The notes under the pieces are model-generated. The model saw only the letters and a list, made by a program, of their open reading frames with translations. It did not search any database and had not been told where the DNA came from. A DNA stretch of 64,000 nucleotides from Nemophila menziesii (taxonomy: Eukaryota > Streptophyta > Magnoliopsida > Boraginales > Hydrophyllaceae), in NCBI GenBank assembly GCA_029959085.1, contig JARWIR010000003.1, positions 31,387,505-31,451,504 of the forward strand, given 5' to 3'. Every line of letters begins with the position of its first letter. Within the stretch, counting starts at the first letter, position 1. This document shows, in pieces, positions 34,930 to 46,969 of the stretch. A program made the position numbers and the translations under genes.

Positions 34930-35640
34930 ATTGTTTCTACTTTTTAGTCAAAACGAGTCCCATAAATAAGTGCATTATCGAGAGGCTTGGCATCAAGAAA
35001 GCGGTTAAGGCTTCCGTAAATTTGCAATTCGTGGATAGTTCAGTGACAAAAACATGGAAAATCGTGGAGGACGTTTTTGTCCAAGCTGGTAACTTGACTA
35101 TCCCTACTGACTTTGTTATACTTAATTACTCCCTCCGTTTCAAAATGTTTGTCCACTTTGCTTTTCACACAAATTAAGAAATGTTATTATTACACTCCCT
35201 ATTACAAAAGTGTCCTTCATAAAGTGTCTTGATATCTTAAATGTTTATTGGAAACATAATTTTTTTTTTTTAATGGGGGTAGTAATGGAAAAAAGAAGGA
35301 AAAAATATCATGATATTCTAAGTGGACAAACATTTTGAAACTACATTTTTAGTAAGTGGACAAACATTTTGAATCGGAGGGAGTATAATGCAGATAAACA
35401 TGTTCCTATCATAATAGAAAGGCTATTCTTGGCCACAAATCAAAGTATCATAAACTTTCATGAGGAAACAGTTATCCTTTGTGCAATCAACATATCTGAG
35501 ATATTCTTTGTCTTGGATAACAAACCAAAGAAGGTGTCACCAACAGTTCCTGTCATCCACGTTGCGACTAAAGGAAAGATCAACGAAAGGGTCCACAAAA
35601 CCCGTGGAGATTAGACCAAAAGACGAGGTTTGGGTGGACA
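34930..35640 (+). pseudogene. Ty3/gypsy aspartic protease relic, split by a Stowaway MITE
   Basis: The segment before 35128 translates to KLGI-like ERLGIKK, then LQFVDSSV, IVEDVFVQAGNLTIPTDFVIL. The segment after 35384 begins ADKHVPIIIERLFLATNQSIINF. Together they match the order of the plant Ty3/gypsy retropepsin region, which cleaves the Gag-Pol precursor. The family's catalytic D-x-G-A-S is degraded to KTSPIN here. In the family the end of the first segment joins directly to the second. No RT or LTRs remain nearby. Confidence 0.75.
35129..35383 (+). mobile_element. Stowaway MITE (Tc1/mariner type)
   Basis: 255 bp with ends ctccctccgttt and cggagggag and a TA duplication on each side (35127-35128, 35384-35385). 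The right end has a partial internal duplication of aagtggacaaacattttgaa. It sits inside the gypsy protease relic, so it is younger than that element. Confidence 0.92.
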
Positions 35641-36454
35641 ATGAACTTGCATCGAAAGTCCTCAAACTAAAGAATTGTCCACGAGTATGAAGAACGTGTG
35701 GATGAGACTATTTGTAGTTACACAAGTTGTTTCGCCAAAAATTATTGAAATACAACCCAAGAGAGGACATAATCTGAATTGTTGATGTTCATAGCCTCAC
35801 CAGCTAGGGAGGCTACATACTCAAAAGGAGGAGGAGGTAACACTAGAGTGTGTGACAACATAAACGTTGAACATATTCCGTGTTGTTTTAACAGTTTGGC
35901 AGTTTGGCAGACATGATCGCGCGTCTATCTAGGCGGAGGGTAGAATTCCAAGGAAAGCTGCCTTTCCTAGGGTTCAAATTTTCAACATTTGGAATCGGCT
36001 AACTAGTTTTTTAGTTTATTTTTTTACATCGCCCAAAAAAAATTAGAAAGAAAAAAGTTAAGGGGCTTTTATTTTGCGTTTAATCACATCACATGATAGC
36101 TAGAACGTGAAGTAATAGTTTATATACAATTCTCAAAGCTAGAATATGGCTTACCTTACTGCTCACATTTCCCCAAGGCTATGTTGGATTTATGAGGTCG
36201 GTAAAACAGTTTGAAATATGAGTATTTAACCAATTTTGGTGATTAGTCATGTTACAAGCATTGCCCCTGGCGCAACCAAAGCTTTGCATGTGGCACTCCT
36301 CTGGGATCGATCCATCCTTTATCCTAGGTGCCGCCCCCTTGATGTGTTTTTCAGCTCACACTACCCCAGAAATAATTATACTAGTACTACTCCTACTAAT
36401 TTTTTTTTTTTTTGTCATGATAGTACTACTAATTTATTCACGAAGAAAGTCGAT
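35641..36454. other. No gene recognised
   Basis: Possible further gypsy-derived sequence without recognisable motif. The two overlapping plus-strand ORFs at 36236-36511 run into the Mutator-like MITE and have no motif. Confidence 0.4.
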
Positions 36455-36463
36455 GCCAACTTG

Positions 36464-37207
36464 GAGTTTTTTTTATTTCTAACATTTTGTAATAAAATAA
36501 TTGCATCATAAACTTATAAGGAAAAATATTTGCGAGACTAACGTATAGGCGCTCCTCTGAGGAGCGCCTCACTCACTTAATTAGCCCACCGAAACTAAAC
36601 AGCCCAATAAATCAATCAACCCATATTTAATTATGAGGCGCTTCTCTAAGAAAGCGCCTTTATTAAAAAAAATTAACTAATCTGGCGCAATCATTAAAGA
36701 TAGGTCTACTGATGTATAGAAGAAATCTAGGCAGCAATACAAGGTAATCTCATCACCTAATTTTAAAATCATAAACTTCACAAACTCTAAAGAATTGATC
36801 TAATTTTAATCTAAATATCATCACTTTTACAAGTTTTCAAAATTCTCTGAGTTAAGTATAATTTATTATATTTTTTATATTGGCCATTGTTAAGCCTGTT
36901 GGAATAAGCAAATTGGTGTTATATTGCATATGTGTAATTGTTTTGCAGCAAAAATTCATGGTAAATATTGTTTTGAATTAAGTATTGGCCAAAGATCGAT
37001 GGCCAGTAATTTTTTTTTTTAAATAAAGGCGCTTCTTGCGATTAATGGGCTTATTGGACTGATTAAGTGATTAATGGGCTGATTAAGTGATCAAGTGAAT
37101 GAGGCGCTCCTCAGAGGAGCGCCTAGATGTTAATATCGCAAATATTTTTCCATTCACGTTTATGCTGCAATTATTTTATTACAAAATGTTAGAAATAAAA
37201 AAAACTC
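36464..37207. mobile_element. Mutator-like MITE, 744 bp, 9-bp TSD
   Basis: Terminal inverted repeats of about 105 bp (36464-36570 against 37100-37207), starting gagttttttttatttctaac. Perfect 9-bp duplication gccaacttg at 36455-36463 and 37208-37216, typical of Mutator-like elements. Each TIR contains the palindrome ggcgctcctctgaggagcgcc or its mirror. Related half-palindromes occur internally (near 36636 and 37027). No coding capacity. Confidence 0.92.
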
Positions 37208-37216
37208 GCCAACTTG

Positions 37217-37646
37217 GTATTCTTTTACTATTACTAGAGTTTACACGTTTTATAGAAAGAATTTAAGAACCATATAATTAATTGTCATTTTCAAAGTTAA
37301 CCTTTTGAGCCTTTATAGCATTTCCGAACAAAAAAAAAAAAAAAAAAAACCCTCTATAGAATTTTTTCTGTCCACTTTAAATAAAAAAGAAAAGTACCGA
37401 TATGAAAAATTTGATGCATGAAAATATACAATTAAATTTTATTAAAAAATTAAAATATGAATGCAATTAAATCTTGATAAATGAATATTCAACAAATAAA
37501 TAATTTCGATAAACGAATAATTTCTCCGGTCCCGACTTATGCTAACAGGCTAAATGAATAACCTCTCTAAATGTATCATTGAATGATTTTTTTGAAATCC
37601 TTAAGGACTCTATGTAAATATAAATGAATAATTATCATAATTCATA
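37217..37646. other. No gene recognised
   Basis: AT-rich spacer with an A-run of about 20 at 37330-37350. Confidence 0.4.
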
Positions 37647-37934
37647 TTATATATAGGGTTAGTTACTTAAATTGACCATACAATATCAAATCTGACACAA
37701 AAGCTCCACCCCAAATTTTAAACCCAAATATCCCTATAACCCACTCTCTTTGAACCACTTGCTTAATTAATGATCCGTTGTTGTGGAACACGCACCCCAT
37801 TAGTTACATGCAAATCAGTGGTTTATCAAAGGTCGGAGAACTAACACTATTCAATCCCGGTAAACGCGCTATCACACCGTAGTTTCTGGAGATCAAAGAG
37901 GAAGGTTTTTTAAGAGAGGTATTAAGGAAAATCA

Positions 37935-39425
37935 ATGGCAAAGAAGACAAAGAGAAAGCGACAGAAAATCGACGAAGCTGCAGGTTAGTTCTTCCGTCTG
38001 TATGTTATTATTAAAATAATTTTTCCTAGCATGATTTGGAAAGATGATTTGGGTTTTGATAACTCTATAAATAAATAGATGGTGTGTCTTTGATGATTAT
38101 AGCGGCGTCGATTGGGTGTCATGGGATGGGTAGTGTATTAAACCAAACTGAGTTTCTTGTAATTAGTATTGTTTGTAATGGTCCTATCTGAATAGTCGAT
38201 GTGCGTAAGTTGTTGATAATTTTTATGTTACCCAGATCGACAGTACTAATTTTTATGATTCATAGTACGTTATTTAATTCCCAGAATATGTGTACTTATT
38301 GCAATTAGGGTGTCTCTGTTGGAATTTTTTTATTAGAAATGGTGTATATAAATTTTTCAATTCGTCTCAAATTTCAACAGAAAAAATATTGTACTTACCA
38401 CTGTAAACACGAAAATCACACCAAAATAGTGATATACAAAATCGGAAGGTTGTGAAGACGGAAAGCATTGCTTGGCGGGCATAAGAAAAAAATATTAAAA
38501 ACCAAAAAAAGCAACACACCGAGGAATCGACAGGTTAGGTTTTTTTATTTGAGTAACCGAATCTTTAGTTATGAATTGCTTGAAAAATGATGTGGGTTGT
38601 GTTCAATTGTTAAATATAGTGTTTTGATGATGTTTTTTATGAATAAATGGTGTCAGGTTTGTGTTAGTGAAAATACAATGATTTGTGGGTTGGGTTTGCG
38701 TAGTAATCTAATATGGGTATCAAGAATTTAGAAATGTTGTTAAAAGGGGTTGTACTACAAAATCAAATTAGAGTTGTGTTTATTTATTGTCTAAGATTTG
38801 GTGTCCATGAATTGTTCACAAGTTACATTGTTTGGACTAATTAGCAGCAAAAGAGCGACTATGATCAGTCTTATTAGTAGCAAATTGCCACTTGTGAACA
38901 ATCCAGATCCTTACATTTCTCAACTTAAAATTTGTTTACCACATCACAGTGAATAGCCCAGAAAACTTCCAAATCCACCATTTGTATAATACCGTTCACC
39001 AAGCTTAACACCAGCTTAAACCAATTAGTGATTGATAAAGGGTTTCTTTCCACACGAAACCAAGTTAGATCGGCAATGTCTCTGTCTTTAATCATGAGTT
39101 CCTTCGACACAAAATGTTGTCTAGTAAGTATGGGTTGTGTCTTTATGTTGGTGTAAATCAAAATTTATTTATTATCAACAAAATATTGGATAACTTGATG
39201 AAAATTATTTACGCTGAACAGGGCAGGGGCGTTGAGGAATTGTCGAGAGTCGAGCATCACCGGGTGGAGCATGTGAAAGGACAAGTTAATGATACTGGGA
39301 TGTACACAATCCTCCATCGTTGTGATGTGATGCACGAGAAAGCAGTTGAAAGATGTACACGGTCCTCTATGGTCGGGTTTACTTTAATTTTATCTAGTTA
39401 TGTTAACCGGTTGTGGTTGTTTTAA
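37935..39425 (+). pseudogene. Possible two-exon ORF of unknown function
   Basis: An ATG at 37935 opens MAKKTKRKRQKIDEAA, a strongly basic N-terminus, and meets a good donor (gcag/gttagt) at 37983. An acceptor at 39220-39221 (aacag) leads, in matching phase, into a roughly 68-codon frame (GRGVEELSRVEHHRVEHVKG...) ending at 39425. A diverged copy of the donor region (gaatcgacaggttaggtt) lies near 38525. I do not recognise the protein. It could be a captured gene fragment or chance. Confidence 0.3.
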
Positions 39426-40344
39426 TGTTGAACTATTCTCCTTTTTGTGAACCAATTTATGTTGCGTCTAAACATCTATGAGTTTTGTAAAACAGTTTAC
39501 GAGTCGTGAAATTGTGTTGATTTTGTCAAACTTTGATTGTTTTATTGAATGGATTATTGTGTTAGTGGTTTGTGAAGTTAACTGTTAAAAATTATGTTTG
39601 GTTTTTGTGTTGTTGAATATTGGGTTGTATGTGGTAGTAGTATAATAATGTTGATAATTATTTTGTGAATTGGGTTAGAATTTCAGTTATAAAACTGTGG
39701 TATGTTTTTGTAAATATATGGTGTGGTAATTCAAAGTTTATATTGGAATGTTAGGCAAAAATTAGTGGTGTCTATTTGATAATATATGGTATAAGTAATC
39801 CTATTATTCCTTATACTCCTAATATTTATGTTTATGATGGTTTGTACGTTCAAATTAGTTGGTGTTCCTTTGGTAGCATATGAGTTGAGCAATAAAAACA
39901 GAATGCTTTGTAAATGTACTTACACTTATCATACCAAACTAAATGGATTATAGGTTATGTGTTGGAAAAGGGGGGGGTGTATGCAAGTTAAAAATAGGGG
40001 GGATATGCAAGTTAAAAAATAAGGGGGAAAGATGTCCAAGATAAAAAGTATGCTATAATGTGTTATGTGTGATAAAATGGTATTGTGATAATAGGTTTTA
40101 AATTCAACAATGGTGGTGAATCTTTGTTAAAATATGGGTTAAGTTTGGTAAGAACTCAACAATTTCTATTGATAAGAATCTCCTGACCAAACAACATTTG
40201 GTAATATCTTGCAACTTATTACAATGTACAAGAAACAATGGAATGAATTCATATCACTTTAAAACGCTTGTAATTTCTGTACAATCTCAAAGTAACAACA
40301 TACAATAATAAAACTCAATTTCTTCTTTTCTGTATTAAAAATCA

Positions 40345-40745
40345 CTAAAATGAATCTTCTAGGTCAACTTTCTTAAGCTTAGAAGCCTCAAGCCTTCTCA
40401 ATGTTTTGGAACTCAGCTTCTCTTCATGCGAATCATCCGGAAAGTAGCTCAACAAGTTCAATCCGTGGATTAAAATTTAAATTAGAGAATAATTTATTAG
40501 TATTTAATTAGAGAAAGCTAAAATCTTTTATTGCGATAGAACTTTCTCAGATTTCTTCTTGTTCATAGATATTCCTCCTTTAACTGTCTCTTTGATGTCA
40601 ATAAATCACCATAATCAGCTAATGTTGAAATTATCATCAAGTATTTGAGTGAAAGAATGTACTTGACAATAATAGCCTCCAAATTCTCATCAACGAATGA
40701 AGGATCATTGAGGTTTACAATGGGTTCTAATTGCACAACTATCTA
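40345..40745 (-). pseudogene. Exon-like coding remnants of unknown gene
   Basis: Two minus-strand stretches read like protein rather than noise. One at about 40741-40566 includes LEPIVNLNDPSFVDENLEAI and a hydrophobic stretch ending at a stop. The other, at about 40463-40345, includes YFPDDSHEEKLSSKTLRRLE and ends VDLEDSF-stop. No consensus splice sites join them. Identity unknown. Confidence 0.3.
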
Positions 40746-41554
40746 GCTAAATTGACTGAAAAAACAAAAGTTGAGGAGTGATTTAATATGGCAAAATTAC
40801 CATAGTAAAAGTAACTGTATAAGAATGTGATTTATCATTATAGTAGCGCAATTGAAATTAATAGAGCAAAATCTTGGTGAGCTGGGTATAATCACAGCCA
40901 TACAAAAGTTAACAAATAATATTCAGTGTCTTATAACTTGTAGATCTTATACTAATGAGTCATAGTTTCTGAAACCTTTCACATGAAATTCGAAAATGCA
41001 AGAATCAATGAATTAATAAGTGAAATGAATATGGACATAGGAAATATAAGTATTGATACCTTAATGTAAGATTCTTACCTTACATGAAAAGGTGAACAAT
41101 GTTTAAGTCTTTCTCAATCTACGGCCAAAAAGAGGGCTAAGGAACAGAAGTAGAGCAAAATTACGGGGAAAAAATTCAATAAAAAATAACCTTTAGAAGA
41201 AAATAAATTTGATGAGTTATACTGAAAAATTACAATTCTCGAACATCACCCAGATATTAGCAACTTTTCAAGAAAAAAACTGTGATCTCTTTTAGAACTA
41301 ATCCAATATCAAGAGGTTAATACCAAAGAATATGAAATTAGTACTTTTACCATGACTTGATTGAACCAAATTACATGTAAAACCCGGATATATTACTTCT
41401 TTTATCTCTCTTTCAAAGGAAGGGATTTTTTTGTGCTCTTGAGAATTTATGAATTTTTTACGCCTAAAACAAAACCCAAATATATAAACTCATATAAATT
41501 CTTTAGATTTTCAATGGTTTTTTACCTTATTTTGGGTTATTCGGTTGTTGATGG

Positions 41555-41800
41555 AGTAGCCAAGCCGTGTTGATGATGGTGAAGAAGGGTTCTCGAGTGG
41601 CGACGGGTTTCTTGTGCAGGAGTGATTGGCAGTGAAGCCAGTTTGATGATGGTAAAGAATTATTCCCAATTGGCGGTGACTTTCTATTGCAGTAGAGATG
41701 AGTGTGAGAAACGATAATTTTATTTGTTTTTTTTCTGTGAATGTGAAGAGATAAGATTTAGGTTTTATGTTTCACTGTTTTCCAACGTTGACTTTAATGA
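41555..41800 (+). repeat. Segment homologous to the interior of the 34-kb hAT-like MITE
   Basis: Shares agccaagccgtgttgatgat, tttcttgtgcag, gattggc, and a tail with gttttatgtttca, ttttccaacgttgactt with 34016-34250. Similarity is interrupted by indels. Confidence 0.6.
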
Positions 41801-42459
41801 TATAATTGGTACAATTCCGTTAATAGATACAATTGAATATAAGGAATCAGAGGATTAAAAGTAGGGGCAATAGTGGAATAAGTAAAAAAATTGGACCTTA
41901 TAGGAGGCTAAAAAAAGTTGGACTTGTTAAGGGGTGGGTTATGGATTTTTACTTTATAAACTAATAACTCTTATATATATTATAGAATATTTTTTTCAAT
42001 CAATAATGTTTATACAATAAGAGTCATTCTTTTACAAAAAAGGATTCTATAGTTTTTTGCTCTTTTTTGCCACCAAAAATCATCACATCCTTGAGTTTTC
42101 CTAGCGCAAACAAAACTTCAGGAGTATTCTGCTCGTATTGTAGAAAGTGGTTTCGTAAGGTAATTATTGCGTGATATGCTTCTTTTGATGGCATATTTGG
42201 TGTGACACTACTTTTATTTGGTTTCGGACCATTCTCATCATTCAGTACAAACTCAATAATTTCATCATCGGTAGGTAAGTATACTATCTAAATGAATAAA
42301 AAATTCATTTATCGATAAATAAATAATCTCGCTAAACGAATATTTTTTCATGGTCCCAAGAGTATTCATTTTTAGAGGTTTAACTGTAGATTCCTATCAC
42401 ATTTAGACTAAATTTTGTTTAAAAAACATAAGACTAAAGCATTAAAAAATATAGAGTAA

Positions 42460-42740
42460 ATATAATGGATGTCCTCGGTACTTTAACGAAATTGACAGTT
42501 TATCCCCTCGATCGTATAAAGTGTATATTTACCTACCTTTGTTTTTTTGAGTCGTTACCCCCTGATGACGAAATCCATTCAATTCTTAATACTTAACGGA
42601 AGAATTGGACGGATTTCGTCACCAGGGGGTAACAAGTTGCAAAACCAAAAGTAACGGGGTAAATTTACACTTTATAGGATTGACGGCATAAGTGGTCAAT
42701 TTCATGATAGTACGGGGGCATAAGGAATATTTAATCAAAT
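42460..42740. mobile_element. Foldback MITE, about 280 bp
   Basis: Two arms pair over nearly the whole length: acgaaattgacagtttatcc against the complement of gacggcataagtggtcaatttcatg; ataaagtgtatatttac against the complement of gtaaatttacactttat; gttaccccctgatgacgaaatcc against the complement of ggatttcgtcaccagggggtaac. The centre is near 42597. Target duplication unclear. Confidence 0.8.
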
Positions 42741-42899
42741 TGTATATATATATATATATAAAAACTTTAACCAAAATTTACTTAACTAATAATATTATCA
42801 AAGTACACTAGCCTTGCTACCCATCGTCGTATCCACCCTTAGAACCTGGCTCGAGCACTTCAAAATCGACCACAACGATAATGTAATTTGATAAAACTC

Positions 42900-43150
42900 C
42901 ACCAAATTATTCATTTCACAAGATTTCAACAAGAAGGTAAAGCAGAAGGGAGTCCTAGAAGGAGACCTATACCTTAGAAAGAAACAGTTCCACAACAAAG
43001 CTTTTTAACACACGCTTCAGCTTCAGTGGTAACGATCCTACCAGGCCACACAAGAAGTAAAACCATGGACATATAAGATAATCACCGAAAAAAGAGACAT
43101 ACCGAACCCCCAGATGCTGAGTATCTGCAAAAGTACTATCGATATCCAAA
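42900..43150 (+). pseudogene. Ty3/gypsy integrase C-terminal relic
   Basis: Translation in shifting frames gives FNKKVKQKGVLEGDLYLRK (42925-42985), then SYQATQEVKPWTYKI and IPNPQMLSICK (43030-43135). This matches the order of the plant gypsy integrase C-terminus (R-x-F-x-x-GDLVL-R, GPY, G-TY-L, x-P-x-WN-x-x-x-L). Stops separate the blocks. It stands directly before the tandem array, as expected for the pol end. Confidence 0.65.
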
Positions 43151-43349
43151 GGGGTGCCTCGACCTTATCACATAGATATCTTTCAGCAAAGACATTAAGT
43201 TTTCGTCATCGTCATTCTTACCATACCCTTTTCCTTAATTGAATTTATTTATGAAGAGACTTTTCTTTTAAAAGGTTTTTATGAGGTGGAAACAATATAA
43301 GACTACAACTTTAATCAATGAATAAATACCAAGTTCCATTTCAAAATTT

Positions 43350-44545
43350 ATATTTGTTACATATGGGACATCGGCCCCCATCTCTATCTTTCCTTAAATA
43401 ATCAAGTCTGGTTAGCTTATGGGCTCTTGAACCCATCTCTATCTTTCCTTCAATAAAAGAGAACTTGATAACTTACATATGCGCCGCCTTCATCTCTATC
43501 TTTACTTTAATGAAAAAATACTTACGCGACCCTATTCTCGTTCTTTTCTTTAATGAAAAAAGACTTGATAACTTCTAGGATTCCAAACCCCCAACTCCAT
43601 CTTTCCTTTGATAAAACATAACTTGGTAACTTATAGGGGTTTTGAACCTCATCTCTATCTTTCCTTTGATGAAAATTATCTAATAACTAATAGGCTCTCG
43701 ACTTTCATCTCTACATTTCCTTTAGTTGAAAAGGGATTGATAAATTTTAAGCTCTTGGCCTTCATCTCTATCTTCAATTTAATGAAAAGGGACTTGATAA
43801 TTTAAGAGCTCGCGACCCTCATCTCTATCTTTATTTTTATGAAAAATGACTTGATAACTTACGGGCTCTCAACCCTTAATCCACCTTTAATGACAAAGGA
43901 CTTGATACCTTACGGGTTCTCGGTCTTCATATCTATATTTACTTTAATGAAAAAGGACATGATAACTTATGGTCTCTTGACCCCCATTTCTATCATTCCT
44001 ATTATAAAAATAGGAATTCATAACTTACGAGCTATTAACTCTCACCTTTATCAATCTTTTGATTAAAAAAGGTCTTGATAACTTAAGGGATCTCGACACT
44101 CTCTTATATCGTTCCTTTAATAAAAAGGTACTTGATAACTTATCGGTCTCATCCCGCATCCCTATATTTCCATTAATAAAATAGGATTTGATAAATCTTG
44201 GGCTCTTGAACCTCATCTATATCTTTCCACTAATAAAAAGGTCTTGTTAACTTATGAAATCTCGATCCCCATCTCTATGTTTCCTTTAAAAAGGGACTTA
44301 ATAACCGATGGGCTCTCGATCCTTATATATATATATATATATATCTTTTCTTTGATAAAAAAGGACTTGATAACTTAATGGCTCTTGACCATCATCTCCA
44401 TCTTTCCTTTAATAATATAAAAAGGTCTTGATAAGTTACGATCCCGCTGTACTTATCTCTATATTTCCTTACGCAAAATATTACTTGATAACTTGTGCGA
44501 TATCAACCCTCACTCCTATATTTCCTTAGTAAGGATTTGATAACA
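43350..44545 (+). repeat. About 60-bp tandem repeat array, about 20 copies
   Basis: Units share the core gacttgataacttacgggct, then ctcgaccctcatctctatct, then ttcctttaatgaaaaagg; length varies around 55-68 bp. Copies are diverged, with small deletions, and one contains a (TA)n expansion near 44322-44343. Weak ORFs inside (43608-43805, 43839-44066) encode repeats of about 20 residues and are considered artefacts. Position just after a gypsy integrase relic suggests that it is, or derives from, the element's 3' untranslated region. Confidence 0.9.
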
Positions 44546-45056
44546 ATGATGGGTTAGTAAGTTACCACCTATTTACTTAGGAGAGACTTAGGAAGATCTC
44601 AGAGTCCTGAGTAATGTGCTAAACCCAATTTGTCCCTAATAGTAGTATATCATATGCATGTCAATCTGGGGATCAAGGTATTCCGAGCTAATCACATCCA
44701 TAACAGTTAAAAGATCCTATTTTATTTTCTTTATAGTTTAGTTTACTTTATTGCATAGCAAGTTAAAATTAGTCACCAACTATTGCCTATTTCCTAGTTT
44801 ATATTCCATAACATCTATTATAATTACACAAGAAGTATAATGTTAGCTTTACATTCCTTATGGATATGGTATTTCTTACCTATTTATTACTTGCACAAAA
44901 CATAGACGCAAATTGATAAACTTTTCGATGCATAAATTAACTCACGGCCTGGGCCCATTTGTCTTGTCAGTGATTCAAGAATCTCAATATGGAACTGTCT
45001 CTAACATTTAATCAAAAAAATATAGACGTTATATGCGATCGTACATGATTATGATT
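44546..45056. other. No gene recognised; possible gypsy 3' UTR/LTR remnant
   Basis: Unassigned AT-rich sequence following the tandem array. I could not find a matching LTR copy elsewhere in the window. Confidence 0.35.
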
Positions 45057-45064
45057 ATACCAAG

Positions 45065-45342
45065 GGGTGGTGGATCTAGAAGTTTACTTCGAGGGGGGCT
45101 AATTTCAATTTTGAACTATAAAAGAATTACGTCTACCAATACTTGAACCTTGACTGCTCAACAAGTTATGCCTTTGGCTTACCACTAAACCTATAAAGAA
45201 ATCTGTCTATTTTGAAAACTGAATATTACTTAATGCTCAAGGGGCGAATTATTTTTTCCGAAAAAATTACACATACATTTTGAAAAATCTCGCGATCCAA
45301 TTGGGATTGAGTCCCCCGAGGCCCCACACAAGTCTACCATTG
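45065..45342. mobile_element. Degenerate hAT-like MITE
   Basis: Flanked by a perfect 8-bp repeat ataccaag (45057-45064 and 45343-45350). Ends gggtggtggatctagaag and cacaagtctaccattg are weakly inverted. The interior gaggggggctaatttc is reminiscent of common plant hAT-type MITEs. Confidence 0.5.
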
Positions 45343-45350
45343 ATACCAAG

Positions 45351-46960
45351 ATATGATTTTTTTTGTGTATATTTACATACGATTTATGTAAATTAAATCT
45401 ATGTATAATATTTTCAAAATATACATATTAAATTCCAAACATGCTTGTAATATATAAATACGATCGATATAAGATTGATTCCAACAAAGGTTGCAATAAT
45501 TTTGTTCAATAAACATAATTTTAATAATATGTACAGTCTTTTCCAAGTATCAGAGGACAAACAATTATACCTAATAAATCTCTTTCTATAGTTGTTATAA
45601 CATGGAAAAAGATTGTTAATTTGATCCTAATTAGATTATCTAAATATATTTATTTCCCAAGACTAATTCAGTTACAATTATACCAATAAGTATTCATATA
45701 TATATATATATATATATATATTATGGAAATTTACCATGTGTATTTTGCAATAGTTTTCATTCTCATACAATATAATATTAACAGATAAAACTCAAATAAA
45801 TTAAACGAAACACATCCAAAATATCATATATAATCCATGCAAAAAATAGATATAGGCTCACAATTTTCATCCCCACACAATGGGAGCTTAGCTCATGTTT
45901 GGTGTCCCCCGATGCGACGAGGTGATTTGTGTCACCTAGTGCGAGCTACACTCTACAATTTTACATATCATTCAATGTAACAAATTGATAGATATGATTG
46001 GTCATTACATATATATTAATTATAATAATATAGAACAGGTTTATATGTATTCAACTATTAAAAGAAAAAATTGAAAAGACAAATATTTTTGTTTTGAAAG
46101 TACAATTAAAACAAATAGAAAGCAATAAAAATATAACATAACTTCAAGAGATATGGACATCCAAGGTATACATAAGATTCTCGTCTGGTTTTCTTGGCAA
46201 AATATGCCTTTACAGTGCTAAAGTATGAAAGATGTTATTATTACTCACTACGATTTAAAAGACCAATATTAGCCTATATCTAGATCAAATAAGGTACAAA
46301 CTAGGTCTATGTCAACCCTTATACAACCTAACCCATCCTAAAAAGAGATTTAATCTAACCTTAAATTTTTTATATAAGCACATGATATATTCCTATTCAT
46401 ATGTTCATATACAAATATTAAATAATTTTCCACTCCAAAATTCCCTATATTTAGGTTCAATCTTCAAAACCTTTATTCCTAGGGCGTCCTGTGGGATAGG
46501 TGATTAAAATTAGTTTATCAAGCTAATGAATTACAAATATAAATTAAATAATAGTCATGCATTAAAATCAATTAATTATCACAAGAGACATTTATCAAAA
46601 ATAATAACAAAACAAATACGGCAGGTTCACAGTATTATCCTTGATTTATTGGATGATCATCTAAAATAATGAGAAGTCATAACTCTTAGTGAATAAATAG
46701 AAAGCAATAAAGCAATAAAAAGAAAAAAATAAGTTGCCTAAGAAAAATCTAGATAAAACCTCTTTTGAATCCTCGACCTCTATCTAAAATTTATAAAAAT
46801 AGTATTACGTACGTAACTCTGCTAAGCTACCCATATACTATATTAGAATCCCTAATACTTCCTAAAAACTCTCAAACCTATCCTACGAAAACTATATTAG
46901 AGTAAAGTTATGGCCTAATTGAATAAAACATGTTTTCCAACTTTTTCTAGCATAATTCAC
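45351..46960. other. No gene recognised
   Basis: AT-rich; (TA)n tract at 45698-45722. No supported ORF. Confidence 0.4.
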
Positions 46961-46969
46961 TAATTTCTC

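Larger units (their letters stand above)
37656..41970. mobile_element. Candidate Mutator-like composite element
   Basis: The flanks carry the same 9-mer ttatatata (37647-37655 and 41971-41979). The ends are weakly inverted (gggttagttacttaaa against gagttattagtttataaa). The subterminal regions share C-rich strings such as ccctataaccc and cataaccc in opposite orientation. The TSD is low complexity and the TIR poor, so this is a hypothesis. Inside are exon-like pieces on both strands and the segment shared with the hAT-like MITE at 34.0 kb. Confidence 0.35.

Noticed and set aside
42798..43149. Minus-strand ORFs
   Set aside because: Antisense of the gypsy integrase relic.
43608..44066. Repeat protein of about 20-residue units
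   Set aside because: Translation of a degenerate tandem array. Frames break between units and indels are not in multiples of three.
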